A DNA stretch of 64,000 nucleotides. Origin: Pseudomonas sp. A34-9 (lineage in GTDB: Bacteria > Pseudomonadota > Gammaproteobacteria > Pseudomonadales > Pseudomonadaceae). Shown piece by piece: positions 36,012-44,780 of the stretch (within the stretch, counting starts at the first letter, position 1; each line of letters starts with the position of its first letter). Below the pieces are notes generated by a model. It worked only from the letters and a program-made list of their open reading frames with translations, was not told the DNA's origin and ran no database searches. The DNA lies in the NCBI RefSeq assembly GCF_029543085.1, contig NZ_CP119967.1, forward strand, positions 4,490,501-4,554,500. Reading direction: 5' to 3'. A program made the translations under genes and the position numbers.

Positions 36012-37973
36012 ATGCCCGCCATCCACAAAATCCTGATCGCCAACCGCGGTGAAATCGCCTGTCGCATTCAGCGCACCGCGCAAGCACTCGGCTACCGCAC
36101 CGTCGCCGTTTTCAGCGACGCCGACGTCGATGCCCTGCACGTAAAAATGGCCGATCAAGCGGTGCGTATTGGCCCGCCGCCGGTGCAGCAGTCCTACCTG
36201 AACATCCCGGCCATCCTCGACGCCGCGCACCGCAGCGGCGCCAATGCCATTCACCCCGGCTACGGCTTTCTCTCGGAGAACGCCGAATTTGCCCGCGCCT
36301 GCAAACAGGCCGGCCTGATCTTCATCGGCCCCAGCGCCGAAGCCATTGAATTGATGGGCAGCAAACGCCGCTCAAAAATCGCCATGCTCGAAGCCGGCGT
36401 GCCGTGCATCGGCGGCTATCAAGGCGCCGAACAGGACGACGCCACCCTGATGCGTGAAGCCGAGTGCATTGGCTACCCGTTGATGATCAAGGCCAGCGCT
36501 GGCGGCGGTGGACGCGGCATGCGTCTGCTGCACAACGGCGCTGATTTACCCGCGCAACTGCGCACCGCGCGCTCCGAAGCACTGAACGGTTTCGGCAGTG
36601 ACGAACTGATCCTCGAACAGGCGCTGATCGAACCACGGCATGTCGAAGTGCAGTTGTTCGGCGATCAACACGGTAACTTGATCTACCTCGGCGAACGCGA
36701 CTGTTCGATCCAGCGTCGCCACCAGAAAGTCATCGAGGAAGCGCCATGCCCGGTGATGACGGCCGAGTTGCGTCAGGCCATGGGTGAAGCAGCATTGAAG
36801 GCTGGGCGCGCAGTCAACTACGTCGGCGCAGGCACCGTGGAATTTCTGCTCGATGCACAGGGGCGGTTCTACTTTCTCGAGATGAACACGCGTCTGCAAG
36901 TCGAGCACCCAGTGACCGAACTGATTACCGGGCTGGATCTGGTCGCGTGGCAATTGCTGGTCGCCGAGGGTCAGCCATTGCCGCTGACGCAGGACCAGGT
37001 TCAGCTCAATGGGCATGCCCTGGAGGTGCGGCTTTACGCCGAAGATCCCGCGCAAGATTTCTTGCCACAAACCGGCCGGGTGCAAGCCTGGGAACCGGCG
37101 CTGCAGCACGGTGCGCGAATCGATCATGGCTTGCTTGAAGGGCAATCGGTCAGCCCGTTCTACGACCCGATGCTCGGCAAACTGATCGCCCACGGCGCCA
37201 CCCGCGAAGAGGCCCGGCGCAAACTGTTGCGCGCGGTGCAGGACACGGTGCTGCTCGGGGTGCAAAGCAATCAGCGCCTGCTCGCCAGCCTGTTGCAACA
37301 CCCGCAGTTCATCAGCGGTGAATTCAGTACCGCCTTCATTGCGCAGCACTTCAGCGATCACCCCTGCTTACACCGCTACGTTCCCGATGCCGAGCAACTG
37401 GCGATTGCAACGGTGCTGTTCTATCAAACCAGCGCCCTCTCCCACCGCGCTGCGCTCACCGGCTGGCGCAACAACGCCAGTGTGCCGCTGCATTATCGCC
37501 TCGGCCTCGACGATCAAAACTGGACGGTGCAACTTCTCCCGCAGGCGCAAGGCGCGTTCACCGTGCAGGTGGCCGAACGCACGCTTGAATTGAAACTCAT
37601 CGCCCACGATACGCAGTCGGTGACGCTGGAAGCCGACGGTCTGCGCCGGTGCCATGCCTATCGCCTGGAGGCCGCACAACTCTGGCTGTTTACCCATCCC
37701 GGCAGCCTGCGTCTGGAGGATCGAACTCACGCCGTGATCGACAGTCAGACCAGCGTCAGCTCCGGCACCTTGAAAGCACCGATGGATGGCGCCATCGTCG
37801 ACGTATTGGTCAGCGAAGGCAGCCCGGTCAGCAAAGGTCAGCTGCTGGTGGTACTGGAGGCAATGAAAATGGAGCACCCGCTCAAGGCTGGCATCGACGG
37901 CGTGCTCAAGCGGGTGCAGGTCAAAGTCGGCGATCAGGTAAAAAATCGTCAGGTTCTGTTGCAGGTCGAGTAG
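36012..37973 (+). CDS. atuF: Geranyl-CoA carboxylase, biotin carboxylase/BCCP (alpha) subunit AtuF
   Basis: This 653-residue protein has a biotin carboxylase domain (about 1-445), with KILIANRGEIACRIQRTA, the ATP-grasp loop KASAGGGGRGMR and FLEMNTRLQVEHPVTE. A linker follows (about 460-570), then a C-terminal biotinyl domain with the biotin-accepting Lys619 in VLEAMKMEHPL. It carboxylates biotin and hands it to AtuC. It is the last atu gene here; the next gene is an unrelated exonuclease, so the atuG and atuH found after atuF in P. aeruginosa are absent. Confidence 0.93.
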   Translation: MPAIHKILIANRGEIACRIQRTAQALGYRTVAVFSDADVDALHVKMADQAVRIGPPPVQQSYLNIPAILDAAHRSGANAIHPGYGFLSENAEFARACKQAGLIFIGPSAEAIELMGSKRRSKIAMLEAGVPCIGGYQGAEQDDATLMREAECIGYPLMIKASAGGGGRGMRLLHNGADLPAQLRTARSEALNGFGSDELILEQALIEPRHVEVQLFGDQHGNLIYLGERDCSIQRRHQKVIEEAPCPVMTAELRQAMGEAALKAGRAVNYVGAGTVEFLLDAQGRFYFLEMNTRLQVEHPVTELITGLDLVAWQLLVAEGQPLPLTQDQVQLNGHALEVRLYAEDPAQDFLPQTGRVQAWEPALQHGARIDHGLLEGQSVSPFYDPMLGKLIAHGATREEARRKLLRAVQDTVLLGVQSNQRLLASLLQHPQFISGEFSTAFIAQHFSDHPCLHRYVPDAEQLAIATVLFYQTSALSHRAALTGWRNNASVPLHYRLGLDDQNWTVQLLPQAQGAFTVQVAERTLELKLIAHDTQSVTLEADGLRRCHAYRLEAAQLWLFTHPGSLRLEDRTHAVIDSQTSVSSGTLKAPMDGAIVDVLVSEGSPVSKGQLLVVLEAMKMEHPLKAGIDGVLKRVQVKVGDQVKNRQVLLQVE

Positions 37974-38043
37974 TCGCCCACACACGCATGCGGGTTTTGA
38001 CTACGCTCTGAGTTATCAGAACGCGGAAATCAGGAACCCTGCG

Positions 38044-38586
38044 ATGCCTCACTGGCTGGTCATAGATCTGGAAGCCACTACCGATGAGGGTGGCTGGCCG
38101 GTCACCGAAATGGAAATTATCGAGATCGGCGCCACCCTGGTCGATCGCGCCGGGCGCGAGCAGGATCATTTCCAGCGCTTCGTCAAACCGACGCGGCGGC
38201 CGTTGCTGACGCCATTTTGTCGTGAACTCACGCACATCACCCAAGCCAACATCGACTCGGCCCAGCCGCTGAACGATGTCTGGCCGGCGTTCGAACGCTG
38301 GCTCGCGCAGCATCAGACGCGCCTCGAAGGCTGGGCCAGTTGGGGCGACTATGACCGCAAACAGTTGTTGCAGGAATGGCAGCGTCTGCAAATCGACAGC
38401 GGCTTAAGCAAAGTGCCGCACATGAACCTCAAACAACGCTTCGCCAAGGCTCGCCGCCTGGAGCGGCCATTGGGCCTCAACGGTGCGCTGCAACTGGCTG
38501 GCATGCAGTTCAGTGGTCAGCAGCATCGGGCGCTTGAGGATGCGCGCAACACCGCGCGGTTGTTGCCACTGGTCTTGCCACTCTAG
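38044..38586 (+). CDS. DEDDh-type 3'-5' exonuclease domain protein
   Basis: This 180-residue protein has an RNase T/ERI-1-like exonuclease fold: Exo I LVIDLEATTDEG (Asp, Glu), a central WASWGDYDRKQL segment, and Exo III HRALEDARNTARL with the catalytic His and Asp five residues apart. Stand-alone proteins of this size are probably short-substrate RNases or DNases; the natural substrate is not known. The start is the ATG at 38044, after a gap of 70 bases from atuF that holds no evident terminator. Confidence 0.85.
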   Translation: MPHWLVIDLEATTDEGGWPVTEMEIIEIGATLVDRAGREQDHFQRFVKPTRRPLLTPFCRELTHITQANIDSAQPLNDVWPAFERWLAQHQTRLEGWASWGDYDRKQLLQEWQRLQIDSGLSKVPHMNLKQRFAKARRLERPLGLNGALQLAGMQFSGQQHRALEDARNTARLLPLVLPL

Positions 38587-38706
38587 GGGGCGTTCTCAAT
38601 TAGTTTCCACACCGAGTTGTCGCCTTAAAGCCGGGCAGGTGACGGCGCGAAAAGCGTTGTGCATACTGGCCGCCTCCATTTTTTAACCCTTTTCGAGGAA
38701 TCGCCC

Positions 38707-38991
38707 ATGTTTAAAGTCAACGAGTACTTCGACGGCACCGTCAAGTCGATCGCCTTTGGCACCGCTGAAGGTCCGGCGACCATCGGCGTCATGGCCCCGG
38801 GCGAATACGAATTCGGCACCAGCCAGCGTGAAATCATGCACGTCGTATCCGGTGCGCTGACCGTCAAACTGCCAGACAGCAGCGACTGGGAAACCTTCGC
38901 CGCCGGCAGCCAGTTCAACGTTCCGGCCAACAGCAAGTTCCAGCTGAAGGTGGCGGTCGACACCGCTTATCTGTGCGAATACCGCGGCTGA
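38707..38991 (+). CDS. ppnP: Pyrimidine/purine nucleoside phosphorylase PpnP
   Basis: This 94-residue cupin of the DUF1255/YaiE family shows [14 protein letters not shown], a [18 protein letters not shown] core and [17 protein letters not shown]. coli PpnP splits several nucleosides with phosphate, giving free bases and ribose 1-phosphate. The length is normal. The start at 38707 has a CGAGGAA ribosome site; upstream in-frame starts do not. It is monocistronic and followed by a strong terminator. Confidence 0.93.
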   Translation: MFKVNEYFDGTVKSIAFGTAEGPATIGVMAPGEYEFGTSQREIMHVVSGALTVKLPDSSDWETFAAGSQFNVPANSKFQLKVAVDTAYLCEYRG

Positions 38992-39030
38992 ACCTAGGGC
39001 TCGCAGCAAAAATAGCAGTACTGCACCCAT

Positions 39031-39064
39031 AAAAATGCCCGTGTCCAAGGACACGGGCATTTTC
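39031..39064. terminator. Bidirectional Rho-independent terminator (ppnP / MOSC gene)
   Basis: AAAAATGCCCGTGTCC (39031-39046) pairs with GGACACGGGCATTTT (39049-39063). The stem is about 15 bp with a very short loop, and A/T tails on both sides serve the convergent ppnP and MOSC genes. Confidence 0.93.
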
Positions 39065-39078
39065 GTTTCAGTGACCGA

Positions 39079-39885
39079 TTACTCGAGCACTTCCACCGGC
39101 ATGCCGACTTCGAGTCGACCATTGCTGTCGTTGACCAGATTCTGCCCGAACATCGCGCCATCGGCTTCGGCGCGATACTTCTGCAAGGTGGCCAGCGGCT
39201 CGCGATCGGCACTGCGCTCACCGGTTTGCGGGTCGATGGTGGTGAGAATGCAGCGCGAGCACGACTTGACCACGCGGAACTCGACGTCGCCAATGCGAAT
39301 GCGCTTCCAGCCATCTTCGGCATAGGCCTCGCTGCCTTCGATCACCAGGTTCGGCCGAAAACGCAGCATCTCCAACGGTCGCCCGACCTTTTGCGCCAGA
39401 TCCTGCAGGGATGCCTCACCAATCAATAGCAGCGGAAATCCATCGGCGAACGCGACCTGATCATCATCTTTGCCATAGCCCGCCTGGGTGGTGCGAGCGC
39501 GATCCAGCGGTACCTGCACCAGACGGGTGGGTTTACCGATGAAATCACTGACCCAGCGCGCCGCCTCATCACCGGCATCCGGCACGCGCAAGGTGTCACG
39601 CCAGATCGTCACGCCGCGCAGTTCGGCGTCGTTGCCCGGCACGGCAACATCGAGGGAAGACCGTTGCGGCGCACTCAGGGTCAGACCGCCCTGCGCATTC
39701 CACAGGGCCGACAACTGACTCATCTTGGCTTCGGCGCGCTGGGTCAGGAAGCGGCCACTGGCTTCGTCCACGAGCATCCAGCGTCGGTCGCCATCGAGCC
39801 CCAGCTTGTCGAGGTCGACGCGCTGCAGCACATCGACTCTGCCGGATTTCAACGGGTAACGATAAAGCGCGCTCAGACGCAGCAT
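39079..39885 (-). CDS. MOSC domain-containing protein, YcbX-like
   Basis: This 268-residue protein has an N-terminal MOSC_N beta-barrel domain (LSALYRYPLKSGR, then GLDGDRRWMLVDEASGRFLTQR) and a C-terminal MOSC domain with the conserved Cys in VKSCSRCILTTIDPQTGE. MOSC proteins bind the molybdenum cofactor; E. coli YcbX reduces N-hydroxylated bases. Unlike E. coli YcbX there is no C-terminal 2Fe-2S ferredoxin domain. The ATG at 39885 with GGAG upstream gives the conserved N terminus. Confidence 0.88.
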   Translation of the reverse strand: MLRLSALYRYPLKSGRVDVLQRVDLDKLGLDGDRRWMLVDEASGRFLTQRAEAKMSQLSALWNAQGGLTLSAPQRSSLDVAVPGNDAELRGVTIWRDTLRVPDAGDEAARWVSDFIGKPTRLVQVPLDRARTTQAGYGKDDDQVAFADGFPLLLIGEASLQDLAQKVGRPLEMLRFRPNLVIEGSEAYAEDGWKRIRIGDVEFRVVKSCSRCILTTIDPQTGERSADREPLATLQKYRAEADGAMFGQNLVNDSNGRLEVGMPVEVLE

Positions 39886-39986
39886 GGCCAACTCCCTGGA
39901 GGATAAAACCGCCACCCTATACGAGCTTTATCCGCGAATCAAAGCCAGCGTTTTGTGCAAGGTAAATTCCCTGTGGGGGGTGATGG

Positions 39987-40922
39987 TCAGGCCGGGACTT
40001 CGTCGAGCATCAGACGCTGGCGCACCACGTCGACCAGCTTGTCCGGCTGGAACTTGGAGAGGAAGTTGTCGCAGCCGACCTTCTTCACCATCGAGTCGTT
40101 GAAACTGCCGGAAAGCGACGTATGCAACACCACGTACAAGCCACGCAGCCGGGGGTCATTGCGAATTTCGGTAGTCAGGCGATAACCGTCCATTTCCGGC
40201 ATTTCCGCATCGGTGAAGATCATCAGCAGCTTGTCGGTCATGTTCACGCCAGTATCGGCCCAGGCCTTGAGCATGTTCAGGGCTTTCAAACCATCGCTGG
40301 CAATGTGCATCTTCACGCCGAGCTGGCCGAGGGTGTCGCGCAATTGCGAGAGTGCCACGTTGGAGTCGTCCACCAGCAACACTTCACGGCCACGGGCGCG
40401 TTCCAGCACCGGATCATCGAGCTTGTCACGCGAGACCTTGGCGTTGTACGGAACGATTTCCGCGAGGACTTTCTCGACGTCGATAATCTCCACCAGTTGA
40501 TCGTCGACCTTGCTGATCGCGGTCAGATAGTGCTGACGCCCGGCACTGGTCGGCGGCGGCAGAATGGCTTCCCAGTTCATGTTGACGATGCGGTCCACAC
40601 CGCCCACAAGGAATGCCTGCACCGAACGGTTGTACTCGGTGACGATGATGGTGCTGTTCGGGCCTGGCACCAAGGGACGCATGCCGATGGCCTGCGACAG
40701 ATCGATCACCGGCAAGGTCTGACCGCGCAAATTGACCACCCCGCAGACAAACGGGTGACGCTGCGGCATCAAAGTCAGTTTCGGCAGTTGCAGTACTTCC
40801 TGGACCTTGAACACGTTGATCGCGAACAACTGACGTCCGGCCAGGCGAAACATGAGAATTTCCAGGCGATTCTCACCCACCAGTTGCGTGCGTTGGTCTA
40901 CCGTGTCGAGAATGCCGGCCAT
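39987..40922 (-). CDS. cheV: Chemotaxis coupling protein CheV
   Basis: This 311-residue protein has an N-terminal CheW domain (about 15-165, with VVNLRGQTLPVIDLSQAIG) and a C-terminal receiver domain (about 180-305, with LLVDDSNVALSQLR, the phospho-acceptor in MIFTDAEMPEMDGY, and a conserved Lys in FLSKFQPD). CheV links chemoreceptors to the CheA kinase and acts as a phosphorylatable adaptor. The ATG at 40922 has an AGGAG site six bases upstream and gives the conserved MAGILDTVDQRTQL start. No other chemotaxis gene is adjacent. Confidence 0.93.
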   Translation of the reverse strand: MAGILDTVDQRTQLVGENRLEILMFRLAGRQLFAINVFKVQEVLQLPKLTLMPQRHPFVCGVVNLRGQTLPVIDLSQAIGMRPLVPGPNSTIIVTEYNRSVQAFLVGGVDRIVNMNWEAILPPPTSAGRQHYLTAISKVDDQLVEIIDVEKVLAEIVPYNAKVSRDKLDDPVLERARGREVLLVDDSNVALSQLRDTLGQLGVKMHIASDGLKALNMLKAWADTGVNMTDKLLMIFTDAEMPEMDGYRLTTEIRNDPRLRGLYVVLHTSLSGSFNDSMVKKVGCDNFLSKFQPDKLVDVVRQRLMLDEVPA

Positions 40923-41376
40923 CAATGACTCCTGGGCTTGTTCTGATGAATTCACTATGTGAGGTTATCGGCGGCAAATAGCAGTTCTTGATTGCCAGAG
41001 CCGAACCCGTCAAAAATGCCATGATCAGGCATTGATGTCACATTAACATCATGCTTTACTGGCCCGGTGATTTTCATCTGCTACATTCTCTGCGGCGCGA
41101 CCTCGGTTTGCACGGTAGGTTCCCGTGTCTAAGGGATTCCCCTAGTAACAATCAGGCCCAACCTGATATTCGCAATATCCAATAGCCATTAATGTGACGC
41201 CATTCTCATTGCATGAACGGAGTCAGGCTATTGTGTGCGATCGCAGTTCAGTGGAAACACCCCCTCTGGAACCCCTCAGCCTGTGCACTTGCACGTCTGG
41301 GCGCGATCTCCCGACGATTCATGATCGTCGTCACACACGGCATTCCCTCATCAGACATGACGTGGTGGAGATAAGC
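40923..41376. other. 454-base intergenic region with two palindromes
   Basis: This is the divergent gap between cheV and the 155-residue gene at 41377; no convincing coding sequence is visible. It holds TGATGTCACATTAACATCA (41033-41051), with 6-bp arms in an AT-rich tract, and CTAAGGGATTCCCCTAG (41129-41145), a near-perfect 17-bp palindrome. Either could be a regulator site; neither matches a consensus I can name with confidence. Confidence 0.5.
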
Positions 41377-41844
41377 ATGCCAATGGACCGCAAAGAGTGG
41401 GTACAGCGCTTTCCCGAATTCCTTGTCGAGGCCGAACAACTGCTGGCCAAGTCCGAAGAATGCCTCAGCCATCTGCAACTGATCAGCAATGACAAGGACG
41501 CCATCGAGTGCATGCTCAATACCCTCCTCAAACTCGCACGCAGGGCTGAAGCCCTGGCGCTGGAGGCAATTTCCGAGTTCTCTCTGCATATCTACAGTCT
41601 GCTCAACCTGAGCCAGGATCGCGTCGACCTTCACGAACAGGCCCTGGTTGCGTTGCAGGACTGCTTCACATTGATGGCCTGGCAGCTTGAACTGGTCGAT
41701 CAGCAGACCGGACAACTGAGTCTGGATGAAAGTGAACAGACCTCGCTGATCGAAGCTTTCGCCTTCCAGGTCGGCCAAAGCCAGCTTAAGCCGCCACTGA
41801 CGGGCAAACGTTTGCCCCAATTGCCCTACTCGGGACAAGCCTGA
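41377..41844 (+). CDS. Helical protein resembling a degenerate Hpt domain
   Basis: This 155-residue all-helical protein has no signal peptide or membrane segment. Residues about 30-75 follow the helix pattern of histidine phosphotransfer domains (LLKLARRAEALALEAISEFSLHIYSLL), but the phospho-acceptor His-x-x-Lys-Gly is replaced by Arg/Ala/Glu residues, so it cannot act as a normal phosphotransfer protein. The ATG at 41377 has a GTGGAG site six bases upstream; longer in-frame starts read through low-complexity sequence and lack one. It lies between cheV and a NarL-type two-component pair. Its function is unknown. Confidence 0.6.
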   Translation: MPMDRKEWVQRFPEFLVEAEQLLAKSEECLSHLQLISNDKDAIECMLNTLLKLARRAEALALEAISEFSLHIYSLLNLSQDRVDLHEQALVALQDCFTLMAWQLELVDQQTGQLSLDESEQTSLIEAFAFQVGQSQLKPPLTGKRLPQLPYSGQA

Positions 41845-42329
41845 TCAGCACGCTGTATCCGCGCAGGCCCTTGGAACGCAAACGTTGAATGTCGTAATTG
41901 AATAGTTCATACCTGCCAGCGACAAATCGAATTAAATAATCACCGACGACAGACCCCCATGTTTTCTGCCGACCTCAGGGTTTGCCTGTGTGTTAAGAAG
42001 CACAACTTCAGGTAACACCTACATCTATCGCACTCAATAAATCGACTTTTTCCATTATGGAACTTGCGTCCAAAACACGTATTTCCTGACTCAATGGACA
42101 TATATAGCGAGCGCGACCAACGGTATCTTAAGTGGTATTATGCCGCCCATTAGTTGCTTGCAAATTAATGGCACAGTGATTTCAGCGACAGCTATCCACT
42201 GAAGTTGGCGGTCAATACATTCACTGGACCGTGTTGAAACCAATAACATAATTGACAGCATTTTCAGACAGAGACCCGCCAGCCTCAGGCCGGTCTGCCC
42301 GCAGCGAACATCCATTGGCTCCATCCGTT
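41845..42329. other. 485-base AT-rich intergenic region, no gene seen
   Basis: This stretch separates the helical protein gene from the NarL-type sensor kinase. It is clearly more AT-rich than its surroundings, with frequent stops in all frames. It probably contains the promoter of the kinase-regulator pair and a 5' leader. I see no terminator with a T-run and no recognised operator. Confidence 0.5.
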
Positions 42330-43223
42330 ATGTACGCCAGCCTCAAGTCAATCACTACATGGCCACCCTCCCGGGAAAATGCACGCCGGTTCACACTCAT
42401 ACTGTGTGTTGCGGCCACCCTCGGCAGCCTGCTGACCTATGGTCTTTCGACTCCCCTTTGCCTGGGCCTGCTACTGCTCGACATCGCCGCTACCGCGTGT
42501 GTCTGGGTGCAATATCGACTGTCACGCAAATCGATCAAATTTCAGCCGCAGGAGCTCGCCGACCGCTTGCTGGAAGTCCAGGAAAACGAGCGCCATCGCC
42601 TCAGCCGCGAATTGCATGACGATATCGGCCAGTTGCTGACAGCCGCCAAACTGCAGAGCGAGTGGCTCAAGCGACGCCTGCCGGCTGACTTGCAGGAGCA
42701 GTGCACGGTGCTGTGCGCCACCCTGGAAGAAACCCTCGACAAAGTGCGCGACGTTTCAGCCATTCTCAATCCACGGCAGTTGACCAGCCTGGGGCTTGAA
42801 GCCAGTCTGCGTGCACATCTGCTCAAGACATTGACCAACACCAGCGTGCACTGGAGCCTCGATTGCCAGCAGCGCCTTAACGGTATTCCGGAAGAAATGG
42901 CGGTCGCCGCCTTCCGCATCACCCAGGAGGCTGTTACCAATATCCTGCGTCACGCCCAGGCAAAAAACCTGGTGATACGCGTGCAACGTTTGCCCAAAGG
43001 GCTGACGCTGCTGATCAGCGATGACGGTCTGGGATTCGCCCCGTCGGCCAATCCAGGTCGAGAAGGACAACGAGGCATGGCCGGGATGGCCGAACGAATC
43101 GAGCAACTGGGTGGCACCCTGAACGTCATCAGCGAACCGGGCAAAGGCACTCAAATCGAAGCACTCTTCCCCTGGGCGCCTCGCGCACTCGAGCGGGCCA
43201 GTACGAATAAGGTTATGCGTTGA
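42330..43223 (+). CDS. NarL-type sensor histidine kinase
   Basis: This 297-residue kinase has two N-terminal membrane helices (about residues 21-37 and 42-61) with almost no periplasmic loop. A HisKA_3 dimerisation domain follows, with the phospho-acceptor His96 in RLSRELHDDIGQLL, and an ATPase domain with N box ITQEAVTNILRHAQA and G boxes DDGLGF and GQRGMAGMAER. The signal is probably sensed in the membrane or cytoplasm. The ATG at 42330 gives a sensible N terminus, although its ribosome site is weak; a TTG at 42252 would add 26 residues. Its stop overlaps the regulator's TTG start. The cognate partner is the following gene; targets are unknown. Confidence 0.85.
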   Translation: MYASLKSITTWPPSRENARRFTLILCVAATLGSLLTYGLSTPLCLGLLLLDIAATACVWVQYRLSRKSIKFQPQELADRLLEVQENERHRLSRELHDDIGQLLTAAKLQSEWLKRRLPADLQEQCTVLCATLEETLDKVRDVSAILNPRQLTSLGLEASLRAHLLKTLTNTSVHWSLDCQQRLNGIPEEMAVAAFRITQEAVTNILRHAQAKNLVIRVQRLPKGLTLLISDDGLGFAPSANPGREGQRGMAGMAERIEQLGGTLNVISEPGKGTQIEALFPWAPRALERASTNKVMR

Positions 43224-43879
43224 CTTGCAACTTACTTCTGGTGGATGACCACTCGCTGATCAGGGCCGGCGTGCGCGCTCTGGTGCTGGATATTCCCGGT
43301 TACGCGGTGATTGGCGAGGCCAATGACGGTTCGCAATTGCTCGAAATGGTCGAGCAACTGCGTCCGGATATCGTGTTGCTGGATATCTCCATGAAAGAAA
43401 CCGGTGGCCTCGAAGCCTTGCAACGGCTCAAGCGAGTGCGCCCGCAGAGCAAGGTGCTGATCTTGTCGATGCACACCGATCCGGCGCTGATCATGCAGGC
43501 GCTCGAGTCCGGCGCCCACGGCTACCTGCTCAAGGATACGACGGCTACCGAGCTTGAACATGCACTGGAAGCCTTGCGCAACAACGAGCGCTACCTGAGC
43601 CCCGCCATCGCACACACCGTGATCAATCAGGCCCTGACCCGTAATCAGAAACAGCAGCCGGAGACCGCCGACTCGCACAATCTGACCGCGCGCCAGCTGG
43701 AAATCCTGCGTTTGATCGTGCGGGGGAAATCCACCCGGGAAATCGCCAACGGCCTGGGGCTGAGCATCAAGACGGTCGAGACCCACCGCTCACAGATCAT
43801 GAAGCGTCTGCAAATCTACGACGTAGCGGGCCTGGTGCTTTTCGCCGTGCGCGAACAGATCATCAGCCTGGACGACTGA
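43220..43879 (+). CDS. NarL/LuxR-family response regulator
   Basis: This 219-residue regulator has an N-terminal receiver (VDD at 8-10, phospho-acceptor Asp55 in VLLDISMKETGG, Lys in LLKDTTATEL) and a C-terminal LuxR-type helix-turn-helix (LTARQLEILRLIVRGKSTREIANGLGLSIKTVETHR). The start is a TTG that overlaps the kinase stop by 4 bases, with an AAGG site at a suitable distance, so the pair is translationally coupled. Its 3' end overlaps the convergent lipid kinase gene by 17 bases. Confidence 0.88.
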   Translation: MTCNLLLVDDHSLIRAGVRALVLDIPGYAVIGEANDGSQLLEMVEQLRPDIVLLDISMKETGGLEALQRLKRVRPQSKVLILSMHTDPALIMQALESGAHGYLLKDTTATELEHALEALRNNERYLSPAIAHTVINQALTRNQKQQPETADSHNLTARQLEILRLIVRGKSTREIANGLGLSIKTVETHRSQIMKRLQIYDVAGLVLFAVREQIISLDD

Positions 43880-44780
43880 CCGAACGGGCGCCGCCCAACA
43901 ATGGAGAATGCTCCGGCAAGTGCACACGCAACGCCGCCGGACGCGCTTCAAAGCGCATGCTGTCGCCTTCCAGCGGCTCGCCATCAAGATTGATGCAAAG
44001 CCCTTCGGCCACCTTGATTTCGACCCATGGCAAACGGGTTCGAACAAACATGTTATCGATCCCGAAACCATCACTGAGCAGCGTTTTCAACGTGCCCACC
44101 AGCTCCTGTGGCGCCGGCAGGATGCTGATATCAAGCAACCCGTCATCAGCCAGTGCCTGCGGGCACAGTTCATGTCCACCGCCGGCCTGACGACCATTGC
44201 CGATACCCAGTGCCAACAACTCGCCACGCCAATGAAAATCCGGTCCCTGAAGTTCGCCATAAGCAGCATGCAGCTCGCTGAATCGTGACAGACCGGTGAA
44301 CAGATAGGCCGCACCGCCGAGTACTTTTTTCAAGTCCTCGGACGTATTGGCCGTGACCTGACTGCCGAAACCACCGGTGGCCATATTGAGGAAAATCTGC
44401 CCGCCCACTTCGCCCAGATCGATATCGCGCGGTGGCACATCGAGCAACTCAAGGGCTTCGGCAGGCTCCAGTGGTACGCCGGCTGCGCGGCAAAAATCAT
44501 TGGCGGTGCCCAATGGCAAAAGGACGAGACTGGCTTTGCCCGGATGTGCCGCGAGCGCTTCGGCGATGTCGCGCAACGTGCCATCTCCACCCCCGGCGAT
44601 AATCTTTGTGTAGCCGTCCGCCAAGGCTTGCTCCACCCAACGTTGAGCGTCCCCTGCCTCCCAGGTCAAACGCACGGCCAGCTCCCAGCCTTGTTTGCGC
44701 TTGTCCTCGACGGCGGTGCGTACCGCCTCGTTGAGTGCCTGCTTGCCATGCAGAACCAACAGCGCCCGGCGTTCACTCAT
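43863..44780 (-). CDS. yegS: Lipid kinase YegS-like
   Basis: This 305-residue diacylglycerol-kinase-family protein shows the nucleotide-binding loop IIAGGGDGTLRDIAEAL near residue 62 and the VLLPLGTANDFCRAAGVP motif near residue 90. The C-terminal beta-sandwich shows ATGGFGSQVT. E. coli YegS phosphorylates phosphatidylglycerol in vitro; the physiological substrate is uncertain. The ATG at 44780 with AGGGAG upstream gives the usual MSERRALLVLHGK start. Its stop codon lies inside the convergent response regulator gene. Confidence 0.88.
   Translation of the reverse strand: MSERRALLVLHGKQALNEAVRTAVEDKRKQGWELAVRLTWEAGDAQRWVEQALADGYTKIIAGGGDGTLRDIAEALAAHPGKASLVLLPLGTANDFCRAAGVPLEPAEALELLDVPPRDIDLGEVGGQIFLNMATGGFGSQVTANTSEDLKKVLGGAAYLFTGLSRFSELHAAYGELQGPDFHWRGELLALGIGNGRQAGGGHELCPQALADDGLLDISILPAPQELVGTLKTLLSDGFGIDNMFVRTRLPWVEIKVAEGLCINLDGEPLEGDSMRFEARPAALRVHLPEHSPLLGGARSVSRPG

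Noticed and set aside
42169..42183. TGGCAC followed by TTTCA, resembling a sigma-54 promoter before the NarL-type kinase
   Set aside because: The essential GC of the -12 element is TC here, so the GG-N10-GC requirement is not met.
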